Counted from the first letter of the stretch, positions 11,370 through 23,847 are shown. The stretch is DNA of 64,000 bases from Tetmemena sp. SeJ-2015 (GCA_027382625.1 JAJKFJ010022743.1:1-64000); one strand, 5' to 3'. Program-made: numbers and translations. The notes: generated by a model from the sequence alone, not told the origin.

Positions 11370-13937
11370 TCAAATTAGATTGGATGCGTTGTAGTACTTT
11401 CTCTCCCAGTTTTAGAATCCATCTTTGACCATTTAAAAGTAGTCTTTGAGCTGAATCTCTTTTGAAAAGAAAACTTCATGGTCAATAGCCTTGAGGTACT
11501 TTATTTAGGGTAGCTTCAGTTCAAACTTGCATCTCATCCTCCCATCAAGAATTATATGAAAAGAGGTTTTATGAGTCGCTTATTTCTGCCCTATCATTGT
11601 TGAAAAGTAAGTTACATCATTTTCTGCTCCTGAAAGCTCATGATCTTATTTCTAATTGTCTAATCCATCTTGGATTACTTGATCTTTGTCATTTAAAAAT
11701 AAATAAATGCAGAATTGTATTTAAGAGTCAATAGAAGTCTTCAACTGATTTGTATCTAAGTTGTTATTAGGGACTTCACTAGATGAAACCTAACTTTGAA
11801 TTTGAATTTGAGGAGACACAATTATGTCACTATTAAGGAAAGGCACAAATGAATCCTCAAAAATATTCATGTCTACTACTAATTTATATATGTCTCTTTC
11901 TAAACAAAAAATAGAATCGCTTATTAAGTATTGTAACTTTCTTGATCATGAATAATGCTGGAGATGCTTATCATCTTCTTCAACAATTTCTCTTATGAGA
12001 AACTATTCTTATTCATATAACTATGAATCTTATTGGTTTTGCTGAATTGAATGTCGCAACTTGCAATCTCCCTTTAAGCTTCAGTATTATCAGTGACAAA
12101 TAATTGTAAGCTTAAAGGTCTTAAAACCACCAAATAGTTTTAGTTGTTTCTTATATATCGTGTAAGCTTTACATATTCATTGCTTTTAAAGATTTCTTAG
12201 TAAGTTAAGTATGAGTCGTTCTCAAGATTTTAGGGTATTGCCTCATACTTTGGGTTTTTTAAATAGGTTTAAATCTATAAATTATTTAACAGGGGGTGAT
12301 AAATTTTTTAAAAAAATTTCATAATTAAAATGTTGTATCTTACTCTTTTAAATTATGTTAATGATAGCTTTAGCTTACTCTATTTTAGTAATCAGTAAAA
12401 TGATAAATAAAATCATGAACTTCCTTTATGCTTAGAAATCTCATCTTTTAATCAGTGGCTGTTTTTATTGTAAGAGAAGGCATCCTAAACATATTTAAAA
12501 AGAGATATGCTTACAAAATCCTTGCGAAATATGTTTGATTTCCATTTGAAGTCATCCTCTTTATTTTAATGGGGATCTCATTAAATTCCTCCCTCCTTTC
12601 TGCTGGCAAGTATATCCTCAGAATAGATTTTAGGGCTTTGGAGTCCAAGCTTAATGCACCTTTCTCATCGATTCTTATGATTGAGGCCATGACTTCCTAA
12701 CACTGAATAGCTGTTAGGAAATAGACAAAAGGCATGAATCTAATAGGCAGAGTCACAACCTATAATGGTTTCTCATCAGTCTAACTTGAAGTTAAAACCA
12801 CCTTAATTGAGCTGAAAGTTACTTCTGACAGACTCTTAGAAGTTCCCTCTAAATCTAGAAACATATAAAGTTCACCTTTTTCTATTTCAGTTAGACCCAT
12901 TCTCTTATACTCTTTCATGATGATGTTGTACTCACACTTAATAAAATAAAAAAACCTTAATGTCCATCATTGCCATGAAAGGGTTGTCTATCAGCTTATG
13001 AATATTTTCAAATTCATCTTCTAGAGAAATCTTTTAACTATTTCGCTCTTGATATTTCAAATTCTTTAATCTTTTAATTGACTTAGCAATCTTAAGCAAG
13101 TTAACGTGACTCTAGTTCTTCTTCAAAATATCTTTAAGCTACTGATAATAAATATCTCTCAAGATATAAGATATAATGATAGCTAACATTTTCAACATTG
13201 TTGTTCTTCAAAAGCTTTTAAAATAAAACTTTATTTATAGTAAGTAATTTTTTATAAAAAGCGACTATATATCTTTCAATATAGCTTGAGACTCCTCATC
13301 ATTTTTAGATTATAGAGCTTCAATCATGGCTACTATATCTTGTTAATTAGATTCGTCACCTATACCTAGACTCAGATAAGAATCATTTAGCTGAAAAGAG
13401 TTTTAAATTGTAACTGATAAAGGCTAAAGAGTTTCATTGGCGAACTTTGAATTATCAGTAGCTAACTTTGAATCAGTCTTCAAGTGACTGCTTTGAGGAG
13501 TATTTAGTGCACTAGATTTAATAAAGCCATTTATTTGAGTCTTGAAAAAATCTTCTTTAGATCTGAAAACTTCCAGTGTCTCCTAAAGTCTTCTCAGATT
13601 ATAAAGTCTGGTTTACTCTTCCTTTTCTAAGTTTTCTTTAGTAGGTTCACTTTTGTTTTATAGTAACTTTTGGTTCCTTAAATTCATAATAAATGTTTAT
13701 ATATATTGATAAATTATTGATAGCTTTCTCAAGTTGATTGCTAGTTTTCTCTATCTCTAAAATGTCAGAAATTTTCTCACTCACTTTTTGTTAAACTTTG
13801 GACTTTGATTTCTTGTGATATTTCTTTTTTATTTGTGATTAATTTTACTGAATTTAAGAATCTTAAATGACACTGGACTATTGTGTTGAATCCTTGTTGT
13901 TTACCAAGTTATCATCTGAGTCAAACACTTGAATCAT
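11370..13937 (-). CDS. Unrecognised protein, Q-rich N-terminus with conserved-looking C-terminal domain
   Basis: Not recognised. The putative start is ATG 13937 (MIQVFDSDDNLVNNKDSTQQ), the stop TGA at 11372-11370. The N-terminal third is coiled-coil and Q/S-rich. The middle reads KCEYNIIMKEYKRMGLTEIE and continues with a regular globular pattern (EVTFSSIKVVLTSS, LPIRFMPFVYFLTAIQCQEV). The C-terminus reads HIILDGRMRCKFELKLPQIK. A 19-bp IES at 12943-12961 interrupts the middle. An in-frame TGA followed by ATG near 13210 and a frame change near 11925 suggest further IESs; alternatively the part above 13210 is a separate gene. The start overlaps the end of the next upstream gene by about 17 bp, so the true border between the two may differ. 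Confidence 0.5.
12937..12961. other. IES, 19 bp, pointer CTTAAT
   Basis: Direct repeats CTTAAT lie at 12937-12942 and 12956-12961. On the coding (minus) strand, removing one copy and the 13-bp AT-only interior joins GAC ATT AAG to TGT GAG TAC in frame (MAMMDIK to CEYNIIMK). At 19 bp it is too short for a usual spliceosomal intron. Confidence 0.7.
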
Positions 13938-15148
13938 TTTTGAAATTCAGAAAAGTATAAATAAATTAAATTCCTTGCATCTACCTGGCCTACTCCTAGT
14001 TAAAGACTTTAATCTTGCTCATGATATGCTGCTTCGTCGCCAGCGTTGGATGATTATACTTTGACCTATTCTTAATCTCAGCCACATGGCTTTGCATCAA
14101 AATCTAGTAGCTGGCTTTACCATTTGCAGATTGTGCGAGATTATCTTCTTGAGTCTGTTTAAATTAGTCGCCCTTCTTAATTAATCTATACGATCTTAGT
14201 ATGGTGAAGTAAACCTTAAAGTTAAGAATCGATCCCAATTCTTTATATTCCAAGTTTCTCTATTTTATTATGGACATTATAGTAAGTTGCTTAAGGGCTT
14301 TGTAAAGATTAATCTTAAAAGTCTCCAATTCGAAGTTCAGTAATCTTAGAATCTATAATAGGAGGTAAAACCTTCGAGTTGGATTTGCTCAAAGAAAACA
14401 ATTAAGACGCCTTAGTAGTTTGAGGTGCTTTCAGTTTGAGTGATCTATTATAATCTGGATTCTCGAGCAGCAAATTAATATTCCCAGATTTTGAAGAAGC
14501 CATAAAAGTCGAGAGCTACTTTTAGCTCTTGATTTGTGGAAGAATTTATTGAGGACTCCCATAAATAACTGATTATATAGATTAGTTTGTATGCTGCTAC
14601 TACAATTTGATGAGGACATCTTTTTGATTTGGACTTCTGATATTTTACAAGCCTAAAATATCTTTAGAGCTTACTCACTTTTAATGTTCATCATTCATCT
14701 GGGGAGGATTATTTAGATTTTAAGGAGTTGACTATTCTATTTCACTCTTAGTTATCTAAGTAGGAGTCCAGCCCTAAACATTATCTGAGTTTAAGAACTA
14801 CTGCCTATCATTTCTTCCTTTGCCTTGATATTGTAACTTAGGCTGACGCAAGTATAAACTTGAAATAATTACTTATAAGTATGATGGAGCTGAGGAAAGC
14901 AAGTCACTCTATATCTCAAATGACTGGATAGATCTTAAAACATTAAATAATTAAATGCCCTAAAATATTTGTCTTCTTTCTTTTCTAGGTCTTTCAATCT
15001 GATTTTATTTAAGCAAGTTTGTGCTTTATGGAACATACTCCCCCTCTTAGATGTGAATGAATCTATTTGAATTTTTGTTAGCTAGCTATGATTTGGTGGC
15101 TTCATACTTGGGTTTTTGTTTTAAAATTTAAGACTGGGATGATCTCAT
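13921..15148 (-). CDS. Unrecognised basic Q-rich protein
   Basis: Not recognised. Start ATG 15148 (MRSSQSQILKQKPKYEATKS), with about 100 bp to the next upstream gene. A GTGAGT...TTTTAG intron near 14645-14671 keeps the frame. Another GT-AG intron of 56 bp near 14361-14416 joins STSNYQG to ILRLLNFELETF. The product has an aromatic, charged segment (DFYGFFKIWEYQFAARESRL), a basic helix (ELETFKINLYKALKQL) and the C-terminal block SYQILMQSHVAEIKNRSKYN. The first TGA in frame is at 13923-13921, inside the start of the next gene, so the real C-terminus may be shorter or joined to that gene by an unrecognised IES. Confidence 0.45.
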
Positions 15149-15247
15149 TTTAGATTTATGATTTATTTATTCTTACTATTCTCACATGTATTTAATCTCA
15201 CAAGAAGCAATAATAACATAAAATCTAGAGGGCAATCAGAACTTAAA

Positions 15248-18200
15248 TCACATAATTTAAGTGAGTTATCTCACATCCTTACCTTACATCCTCTTTATAT
15301 TCTTAACTTAGCGCTCAGTGCCATAATTCTACTTCTTAGATTAGCTGTAACCCTCCAGTCCTTGTGTGGAAAGATACTGCTCCAATGTTAAGTGGCCCAG
15401 AGCTTGCTCCTCTTTTACCTACTCAAGCTTTTTACTTGAGCTTCTAGCTTAAGAAGTCAAGTTCTCGGAGCTCTATATCTTGGGAAGCTGTGTCAAGTAC
15501 CTTGTTTAAAGTTTTGAAATTTCGTGAGTGTAGACTGCTCCATCCTCTGTCATGTAAGATCCATGCTTTAGATCAATTGATCTCCTTATGCTACTCTCTC
15601 GATTATCATAAAAAGCTAAATAAACGATGGTGAGAGGTTTGACTTTAGAAGGCTCCAGTTTCTTTAAAAGGAAAATAAGAAAAAAGAATTCTACTCTATC
15701 ATTTACTGACAAGTTGTTATAATAATCGTTTCTGCTTTAATTCTTATCTGTAATAGCAGCTTCAACAGTTTGTTCTTAGCAGATTGATATAAGAGGCTTC
15801 AGCTAATCAGATTAATCGTTGTAAAGAATCTCTTAATTGTCTTGAAGTTTCATTTACTTCTCTTTCTTCAAATTAGCAAGGAAATGGCTTTTGAATTTTC
15901 TTTGAGAAGTATCTTCAATCTTGAACAACTTTGAATTCTCTAAGTCGACTCCTTTTGTAGTAGAAACTTCTTTTTTAGGTCGATCAAATAATATCAAAAC
16001 ATAATAATCACTCTTTCTATGTTAAATTTCATTATCTCCACTGAATATATCAAGATCATTATAATTATTTCGATTTAAAATAGTTAGATCTAGTGTGTTT
16101 AACCTCTTAGAGTCATCTACATTTTCTTTGACTCCTAATTTCAAATCTTGATAGTTCTATGCACTCAGATCCTTGGCTGCAGCTACCCCAAAATGTTGAG
16201 TTTTATATCTCCAAAAGCCGCTATGAAGCACATCCCTTAATATTGCTTTAGCCTTCTTATCCTTCTTTGAAATAATTTTTTTATTGATTTCCTTCAGTTT
16301 AATCCTAGTCTTAAGCATCTCTTCTTGATTTCTATTCCTTTCGAGAGACTAGAAAGATAACATCGGGTTGTGGATTTTTGGCTTATTTTGATTTGGCAAA
16401 GAACTTGGTGAAGAAAATTATAGTTGCAAGAGATCATCCTAATCAATGGAGAAGTCTGTGTATTCCTATTGAATAGCAGGCAGCTAGTCATTTTACCAAG
16501 CCTAATCTTTATTTCCTTCTAGACTTGCTTGTCTTAAAGAACTCAATGAATTGGTGCCATCCAATAATCTTTTCAAACTCTTCTTACCTAGAGCTATCTT
16601 TAGCTTTTGAGTTTTCTCTTCTGCTTTTAATGCTTGCATTTCATTTACTATCTCTCTCCTGAAAGACTCCTCTTTAATTTGCCTTGAGTTGTTCTTTACG
16701 CTCATGCCTTAGCTTGAAACGTATTGAAATGCTTGTCTTTGAGAATCGGTTTTACTTCTTAATCCGGGTCCTGAGTGACTAGAAATTTAATATGCACTAA
16801 ACTTCTACTTCAAATTTTATTAGTCTGCATCTAAGTCTGTAGTAATGATAGACTTCAGATAATGCTCATCCACTTATTGAAGTAATTAAATTTGCTGTGA
16901 GGCATTCATGAAAATATTCTTCGAGCTATCTATACCGTTTGAAATATTTATAGTCCTCAGATCATGATTTTAATCCCATTTATTTGGTCGCTAAAAGTCT
17001 ATGGAAGAGTTATTGTACTTTCTTCTTGCAGGGTCTTTATACTCAAATGAAGGACTGGCTTTCAAAAGAGTGCCTTCTCCATATTTATTTAAGTTGAGAG
17101 CGTTTTGATAACGTTCTAAATTTGGATCTTGGTAGTTGAAAGTTTCCATCAGGACTAATTTTAATTTTTCCTGCTCTTTCTCCAGCTTTCCTTTCAAAAT
17201 TCGATCTTACCAATACTCATGCATAATTTCATCAGGCCTATAGTAGTTTCTCTCATTCATGCTTTTCTGCAAGCCTCTTTGTCCTAAACTATTAAAAATT
17301 AATTCTTGGAGGCTCTCTAAATATCTGAGAGGTACTTTGAATCTATCAATAGTTTTGGGGACTTTAATTATATAATCATCTTAAAACTTAAAATGAAAAT
17401 TTCCCTCAGTGTCCGTTCCCATTTTGAATGATAAAACTGCCTCACTTTCAACCTTTTGTCCTTCTGCTCCCATCTTGAGTCTATCTAAACTTGCTGGGTC
17501 TCTAAATTTTCCTATAGATTTTGTTCCTCCCATATTTTGCACGTTCCTTTATTCCAAAGCACTCTAGTTTTAAGCTTTAAGTTTAGAAAAACTTCTTTAG
17601 CTTTAATCCTGATCAGATTTCTCAGCTGAGAGGCTTCTCTACATTTATTCCAGGTTTCTCCGCTAAATTTACTTCATAAAGGTTGAGTTCTAACTCCTAG
17701 AAAAATCAGAGATGCCTCCATACATACTCGCCATAAAAACGGGAAGCTTAATATCTACCTTTTGCAGTTAATCATCAGTCTTGACTACCACAGTTGAGGA
17801 ATTTATCTCCTTATTTCTCCAATATTCCACTTTTGCCTACTTTAGATTCTTGACTTTATGAATGGGATTTGAGACACTAAACAGATCCACATTACTCATT
17901 ATTACATCCTTCTTCTAGATATTTTTAGGAGCAATTTATTTTGAATCTTTATCTTCATTAGTCTTTTCTATTAGCCTTTATTCCTTTTAAGGCTCTTTCC
18001 TCAACTCTTACATTTGCTTATGCTACTTTTAAATCAACTTTTGCAAATGAGAGTTCTTTTTATCCTAAGACTAGCTTTTTGAATCTTCTATTACAAGCTG
18101 ACTTAGCTCCTATTTTTCATTTCTTTTGATTTAGGATTGAAATCTTTAAGCAAAGTATTTGAAGTGCGTGTATACAAAAAATGATATTAGTTTTTATTTT

Positions 18201-20012
18201 GCATGTTAAGATTATTGTTATTTGGAAGTTTTAGATTTGTTGCTCCTTTCGCTTATTTTGTGTTCTTATCTGGCTTTTACACCTTCTCAGGTGTCTACTC
18301 AGACTCATCTTCTCCTCTTTTAGTTACAAAAGTACTGTCCACTATACTTTAATTTGTTAAGGGGAGTGAGCCATTTTAATTCTAATAAGAGACTATTATT
18401 TCCTTATTTCTACTCTGCTTGTTCTGCGAATCGTCTTAAATGCCCTTTTATGCTCCGCCATAATGAATTTAATTTATTTGCTATTTCAATTTACGCTGCT
18501 AATTTTATAGCATCTTGTTTGCGAGATGTGTCTGAAAAGCAGTCCGAGCTTTTTAATTGGAGATTATAGAACTATGAGAATGAATCTAGTTCAAGTGGTT
18601 CTTGTTTAATATTAAATCTATTTATTTTGATAAAGCTTAAATAATAATTCATTCTAAAAATAGGCATAAAAACCTAAATTTAAATATACTTATAAATAAT
18701 TTCATAATTTTTAAGTGACTACTTAAATATAAGTTGTTTAGTCTTTCCATGTTGTTTGGGGCCTAAATTGTGGAAAAGGCTGCTAATCTAATTTGCTAAA
18801 TTTGGTTTGCAGAAAAAGAATTAGGAGTGAATTCCTTGTCTGTTACTTAGCCAGTCTTCCTCATAGTATTCTTCTTTGATGTGTCAGTGTATGGGAGCAA
18901 TATATCTTGATTAAGTAGTTGTGTCTTAGATACTGCTGAGGAATCTGCAACTGCTTTTATTTGAGAGTGCGGTGTAGTCATTTTTGAGTAAAGCTATAGA
19001 GTTGGATTATCTGTTTGATTCGGTTACATTCACCATAAATAATATGGATTACTATTTTGAGATATGAGCAGTCAAAAAATTAGGAGGACAAAATTTTGCA
19101 GCTCAAAAATTAGGAGCTCATCATCATATTAGAAAAAGTTTAGTATCATGATATATGCTTTAGGTTGCCATTAATTTATGCATGTAATTATATTAAATTA
19201 AATATTTAATATCTCAATACTATTCGCTAAAGTCTTTCCTTTATCGTCTTATAGAAACATTATGCATGAGATAGAATAACGTTCCATGACTGACAAAAAA
19301 TTTCTTAATCTTTAATGAAGTATATTAAGAGTCAGATGATATAATTATCTAGAAATTTCAGACTTTTAATTTCTAACATAGAATTCTCTAAGACATAAAG
19401 GAAACGCTTATAATAAATACTACAAATTAAATTTTATTATGCCTAAATATTTTAATGCGTTAATGGCGCAATATTATAGTATAACTTAATCATCTCAATT
19501 CATATTTGCTCGATATATAGTCTCTCCTAATTTTTGAGCTGCAAAATTTTGTCCTCCTAATTTTTTGACTGCTCATATCTCAAAATAGTAATCCATATTA
19601 TTTATGGTGATTGGTTAATTTTCAATATTGTTGGTAATGACTCTTGAAACTCCTTCATGACTTTAGACATGCTCTTATTTAATATTTTGACTGTATTTAG
19701 TTTCCTAGTCTTGTTGTAATTTAGAACGGATAAGAAAATGATCACCTGATGCACCTACATCTGGAGATTAAGTGTCCGTTTTCATAAGCATTTTCTCCAC
19801 TTAAATTCCTGAGAGACTCTAAAGCTGAAGACTTTGAGTAACTGTAAATTCTGGGGATACCTCCAAAGTCTGCAAACTATTCGTTTCTTGCTTCTAAAAT
19901 AGATTCTGTGATTCGCTAATTATAGCTACTTCAGTTTGTACCTTTTCCATATCTGATTTTATTTTATCTCACTTCATAGCTAATACTTTTAAAGTAAGTT
20001 ACTATTACGCAT
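15248..20012 (-). CDS. Large unrecognised Q-rich protein interrupted by a transposon-like IES
   Basis: Not recognised; about 1,300 residues. The likely start is ATG 20012. A 57-bp GT-AG intron (about 19950-20008) joins this to MEKVQTEVAIISESQNLFQK. The gene then crosses a 586-bp inverted-repeat element (19027-19612). With the element and one GGTTA copy removed, NNIENQ runs directly into PNQTDNPTLQLYSKMTTPHS. A second IES of 120 bp at 18598-18717 (pointer AAGTG) is removed to give YLSSHLNQIHSHSSI and a continuous frame through VDSTFVTKRGEDES. Further on are coiled-coil stretches (MSVKNNSRQIKEESFRREIV), a segment SGFWRYKTQHFGVAAAKDLS, and a C-terminus ending TERQVKNIKRMQGKDVRQ before TGA at 15250-15248. 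The length and low complexity suggest a scaffold, but no function can be assigned. Confidence 0.6.
18593..18717. other. IES, 120 bp, pointer AAGTG
   Basis: Direct repeats AAGTG lie at 18593-18597 and 18713-18717. The interior is more AT-rich than the flanks and has stops on the coding strand. Removing the interior and one copy restores a single long minus-strand frame through to VDSTFVTKRGEDES. Confidence 0.65.
19030..19116 (+). repeat. Left terminal inverted repeat, 87 bp
   Basis: Begins TCACCATAAATAATATGG and ends AAAAATTAGGAG. It is the exact reverse complement of 19524-19610. Confidence 0.9.
19524..19610 (-). repeat. Right terminal inverted repeat, 87 bp
   Basis: Begins CTCCTAATTTTTGAGCTGC and ends ATTATTTATGGTGA. 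It is the exact reverse complement of 19030-19116. Confidence 0.9.
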
Positions 20013-20130
20013 TAAAAAGTTAATTGACGTAAACTGAGTTTGCTTCTTATAAGCACGTCTGCTATTTTTGAAAAGTTTATTGAAATCTTTTAAGGTATCA
20101 GAATTAGATTCCTTATAATTTTTATCTAAG

Positions 20131-22409
20131 ATGTTTTAAAATCCTTCTATTCAAGCTAATCCAACCACTTCAGCTTAGTATAAATACTCTTTTTTTAATT
20201 ATAGCTGATTCAAGCACCTCTGCGTCTCAAACTCCTATTTCTAAGCAGAGCATCCAAGAATAACTAGAAAAGGTTATCAATTACTCCCAAGATCCTCCAA
20301 AAATAGGAAACCAGTATTTAGAGGACATAGCTCTGCTTGCTTACCTTCCACTATTCTATCAAACTTCTACCGTAGAGTAGAGGATTAAAATGGAGAATGA
20401 CTTGAATTCATTTTAAATTAAAAATATTTTCATCTTCTATAAAACATTTGGGGCTAAAATTGCAACCAGAGAATATTTGGATATGGCTGCAGAGGCTGAA
20501 GATAACAAGCCTAGATTAGAACAGTATGATGCGTGGGGAAAAAGGATTGATAAAATTCATTTATCTGAGGGCTGGAGATTCTTCAAGAAAGAATCTGCTA
20601 TAGAGAGACTCATTCATATTCCATATCAAAATTCAGACCCTACTAATCCAGAGAATTATTACCTATTGTATTTCTATTATCAAAATTATAGAGTTCAATC
20701 CTAATAGCAGACTTCATTAAGTCACAAAATTATTGTTGTTTGCACCAGCCAGTGCTCTTTTTTCTTGCCCTTTAGCAATGACTGATGGCGCTGCTTTTAC
20801 ACTAAGAGAGATTAAAAGATAAAGTTCAACTTACTGGTCTGATCAGCCTAAATATTATTATTCTGTTTAGCTTTAGACTGCTTATAATCACTTAACCTCG
20901 TCTGATCCTGCTAAAATGTGGACGTCAGGCTAATGGATGACAGAAAAGAGAGGAGGGTCAGATGTTTCAGCAGCCACTGATACATTCGCTATTTCTCTTC
21001 CTCCAACAGCCTAAAATGAGAAGGATCAGAACTCTCGATCTTCATCTTTCTCTGGCGACTGCCAGCTCTACGGATATAAATGGTTCACATCTGCTATTGA
21101 CTCAGAAATGACATTAGCAATTGCTCGCTTCCCTTAGAATGAATAAGAATTAAAAACTAGGAAAGGAAAACTCGCCTTGGTTTATACCAAAATTAAGGAT
21201 AGCCATGGAAGACTGAACAACATAGAAGTTGTTCGAATGAAAGATAAGCTGGCACGAGATAACTTCCAACTTCAGAGTTGATTTTGAGAGGCACTATTGG
21301 TACTAGAATTTCGGATGTTGGTCTTGGAATAAAAACTATTTCAAACATGCTTACCATAACTAGAATTCATAATTCCTTATCTGCCTGCGGGTTCATGAGG
21401 AGAATCTTATCCCTAGCTAATGATTACAAGGAGAGACGATTTGCTTTTGGAAAGAAACTGTCACAACACGATCTGCATATTAATATGCTTGGTAAGCTAG
21501 AGAAAATTTATAGAGGCAACTTGCTCTTCCTACTAGAATGCGCTTCAATGTTGAATCAAATTGACAATGGTGATTACTCCAAGTAGCATGAGTTGAGACT
21601 AATGACTTCAGTCTTGAAGCTCTTTACAGCAAAAGATGCAATGGGACTTGTGAGTGAAGGCCTCGAGATGATTGGAGGGTTAGGTTATATGGAAAACTCT
21701 AGGATTCCTTAGATACTCAGAGACGCATAAGTCTTACCTATTTGGGAAGGCACAACAAATGTTTTAAGTCTTGATTTCTCAAAGGATATTTTCAAATCTT
21801 TTGAGAAAAATAAAGAGCTGCTGAGGAGATTATTGACAGTCGACTCTAATCAAAGAGTTGACAGTATCAAATCGCAGGAAGCTGTAGAATTCCTAAAGCA
21901 GGCATCTCAAAAATTCTTAGACTCTCTAGATCAAATTTCAACTAGACCAGATTTAGTTGCAAGCTAGAGTAGAACACTGGCTTTCAAGTAAGATTATTGA
22001 TTCTTTAAATTTATAGTTTCGGGTTACTTATTATACCTCATATCTTTCTCAAAAGAGTAATGCCTCTTCATCATTAGAATGATTTTGAGGTGGAAGTTTT
22101 CACTTTCTGGATGGACAGACTTAGATTTTATTCAAATTATATTTAGCTTGAATTAGAAGAGAGTACAGAGATCCTCTTGATCAAAGAGAACAGGAGCAGA
22201 TAACCCAAAAGATAGAAAGTTACTCAAGAATCCATATGTAGGCTTAGACTTCGACGAATTCCTAAAGCCAAGACATAAGCTTTGAACAATTAAAGGATTT
22301 AAATTATCTCTCATCTTAAGTAATTTTCAAGGGATAGATAGTTTAAGAAATTTAAAGTGTTGAGTAATTTAATCCATATATTTCAGAATTTGTTTTAAGA
22401 TCAAGGTGA
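20131..22409 (+). CDS. Acyl-CoA dehydrogenase, AidB-like
   Basis: FAD-dependent acyl-CoA dehydrogenase family; the AidB-like branch is a large acyl-CoA dehydrogenase-related group. Putative start ATG 20131, with an early intron ending near 20218. Key stretches are MTEKRGGSDVS (the flavin-contacting TE..GSD motif), GYKWFTSAIDSEM, the family block QLPTSELILRGTIGTRISDV, ACGFMRRILSLANDYKERRF, and SRIPQILRDAQVLPIWEGTT (substrate-side motif typical of AidB). A one-base frame break occurs at about 21248-21252: KDKL is followed by GTRQLPT in another frame. This may be a sequencing indel or a tiny unrecognised IES. The C-terminal 130 codons change frame near 21990-22060, so an intron and possibly an IES lie there. 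The chosen stop at 22407 overlaps the end of the convergent gene. Confidence 0.8.
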
Positions 22410-23698
22410 GTATCTCTTTACCTGAGAATTGCTTTACATGTTCTAATTAGCCCTTCTCCTCATCATTAGAGCATCAAAGCCATCAACAGCTTCTTGCCCC
22501 TTGAATTAATCCTTGATCAGACTAGAATCATTCTAGCCCCATTCTTAACTTCTCTCTTGGTTTTGATTTATTCTTAGATTCTGCTGATTAGTATTCTAAT
22601 GATTTCTCTCCTTGTAGATGAGTTCATTTTCACTGAATGATTCCATAAAGTCATTTCTTTCCTGCTGGTCTCTTATCTTTTGGAAGGAATCGCTCTCCAT
22701 CAAGATTTACTTTATGCCTTAGCTTCTCTGAGATTTCAATTCCTCCTGCTCATCATAATATGTAAATATACAGTAGAAATAATTTAAATTGATCATCATC
22801 TTACTATTCTCCACCTTAATATTTAGCTTAGTTGGTCCAAGCAGGAGTCTTGAATTGAGATGCTATTAGTTATTGATGTTGCTCATTTGAGCTCTATGTA
22901 CCACCAAGACCTTTTCTATAGCTGTCAAGATTGCTGCTTTAGCCAGTCATCAAAAAGTTTTGATTTTGGTTTTGAAGGAAAGGACTCATTTTCTTTAATT
23001 TATAACTCACACTAAAAATCTCATATTATGGTCATTGGATAATTACTCTGTGCTTGACCTTTGCTGATTGAATAATTGAGACTCCCTAATCTTTCTTTCT
23101 ATCTCTTAATCCTCAGTTTGCTTGTATTCAGTCTCTTATACTCTCCTCTGCTGTTGAAATATTTTGATTTCCTAAACTTGTAGCCGATTATTTGCTTTAA
23201 ACTGATTTAGTAACATTCTGCTATCTGTTATTGCTGACTTCCCTTCTTCAATATTTAAGACATAAGAAAAAGTTGTTTTGTTCTTCTGAACTGAGGATTT
23301 TAGAACTGCTGTGACATGATATCTTCAATCTCCTAGCTGATGAGCCCAGTATCTTAAGCCCTACTAGTTTCAACATTGGACTAAATAGTTTGGAGAACTT
23401 ACTCGCTCTGATAATTATGCTGAGAGATCTCCCTCTGCAAAGCTTGGCCATACAAATTCTGCATGGAGTCTTTGGCTCTTAATTACTCCTGACTCTACTA
23501 GGCTTGATCTCTCTCCATTTGGTGCTGCTATAATTATTTGAGAGAGGCTTGACTCTTTTGGTATTACTCTTACTGCCTCTGCTAGTCCTCAAGCATTTGC
23601 TGCTGATGCTTATCTCTCACTTGCATAACTTTGTGCTTCAGGATTTAGATCTCAGATGAATTAGATTTCAGAATTTATTGATGCCTCTGCTTTTACAT
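22401..23698 (-). CDS. Q-rich coiled-coil protein
   Basis: Not recognised beyond its coiled coil. Start ATG 23698 (MQKQRHQQILKSNSSEIQIL), stop TGA at 22403-22401. Roughly residues 1-200 are a nearly unbroken helix dense in Gln, Glu and Lys (RDKHQQQMLEDQQRQQEQYQ, LKQLQQHQMERDQAQQSQEQ). An intron with donor GTGTGAG lies near 22990-23010, and another gap near 22760. The C-terminal part is polar (QAKYQGGEQQDDDQFK, RDQQERNDFMESFSENELIY). Most Gln codons are TAA or TAG. The last bases overlap the convergent dehydrogenase gene. Confidence 0.6.
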
Positions 23699-23847
23699 TA
23701 CTATATAATTGTAATCAATAATTAGATACAAAAAGTTTTGTCGGGAAATTAAAAGGACTTTCAAAATAAAGAAATGAAGAATTCGATCTTATCTAAAAGG
23801 CGAAAATCTTGTATAAAAATATAAATGAGTAGTCTCTATTTGTAAAT

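Larger units (their letters stand above)
19022..19617. mobile_element. 586-bp element with 87-bp perfect terminal inverted repeats (transposon-like IES)
   Basis: The left arm 19030-19116 and right arm 19524-19610 are exact reverse complements over 87 bp and reach within 2-3 bp of a GGTTA direct repeat (19022-19026 and 19613-19617). The element sits inside coding sequence. Excision with one GGTTA copy (TAACC on the coding strand) joins the two halves of the host gene in frame (NIENQ to PNQTDNPT). The 407-bp interior is AT-rich and shows no convincing reading frame, so it looks like a MITE-sized non-autonomous transposon that behaves as an IES. The arms also contain an internal repeat of AAAATTAGGAG. 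It lacks the C4A4-type ends described for TBE elements. Confidence 0.85.

Noticed and set aside
12937..12961. Interpretation of the 19-bp insertion as an intron
   Set aside because: It starts with GT and ends with AG on the coding strand, but it is shorter than any usual spliceosomal intron and has a perfect 6-bp pointer pair, so an IES fits better.
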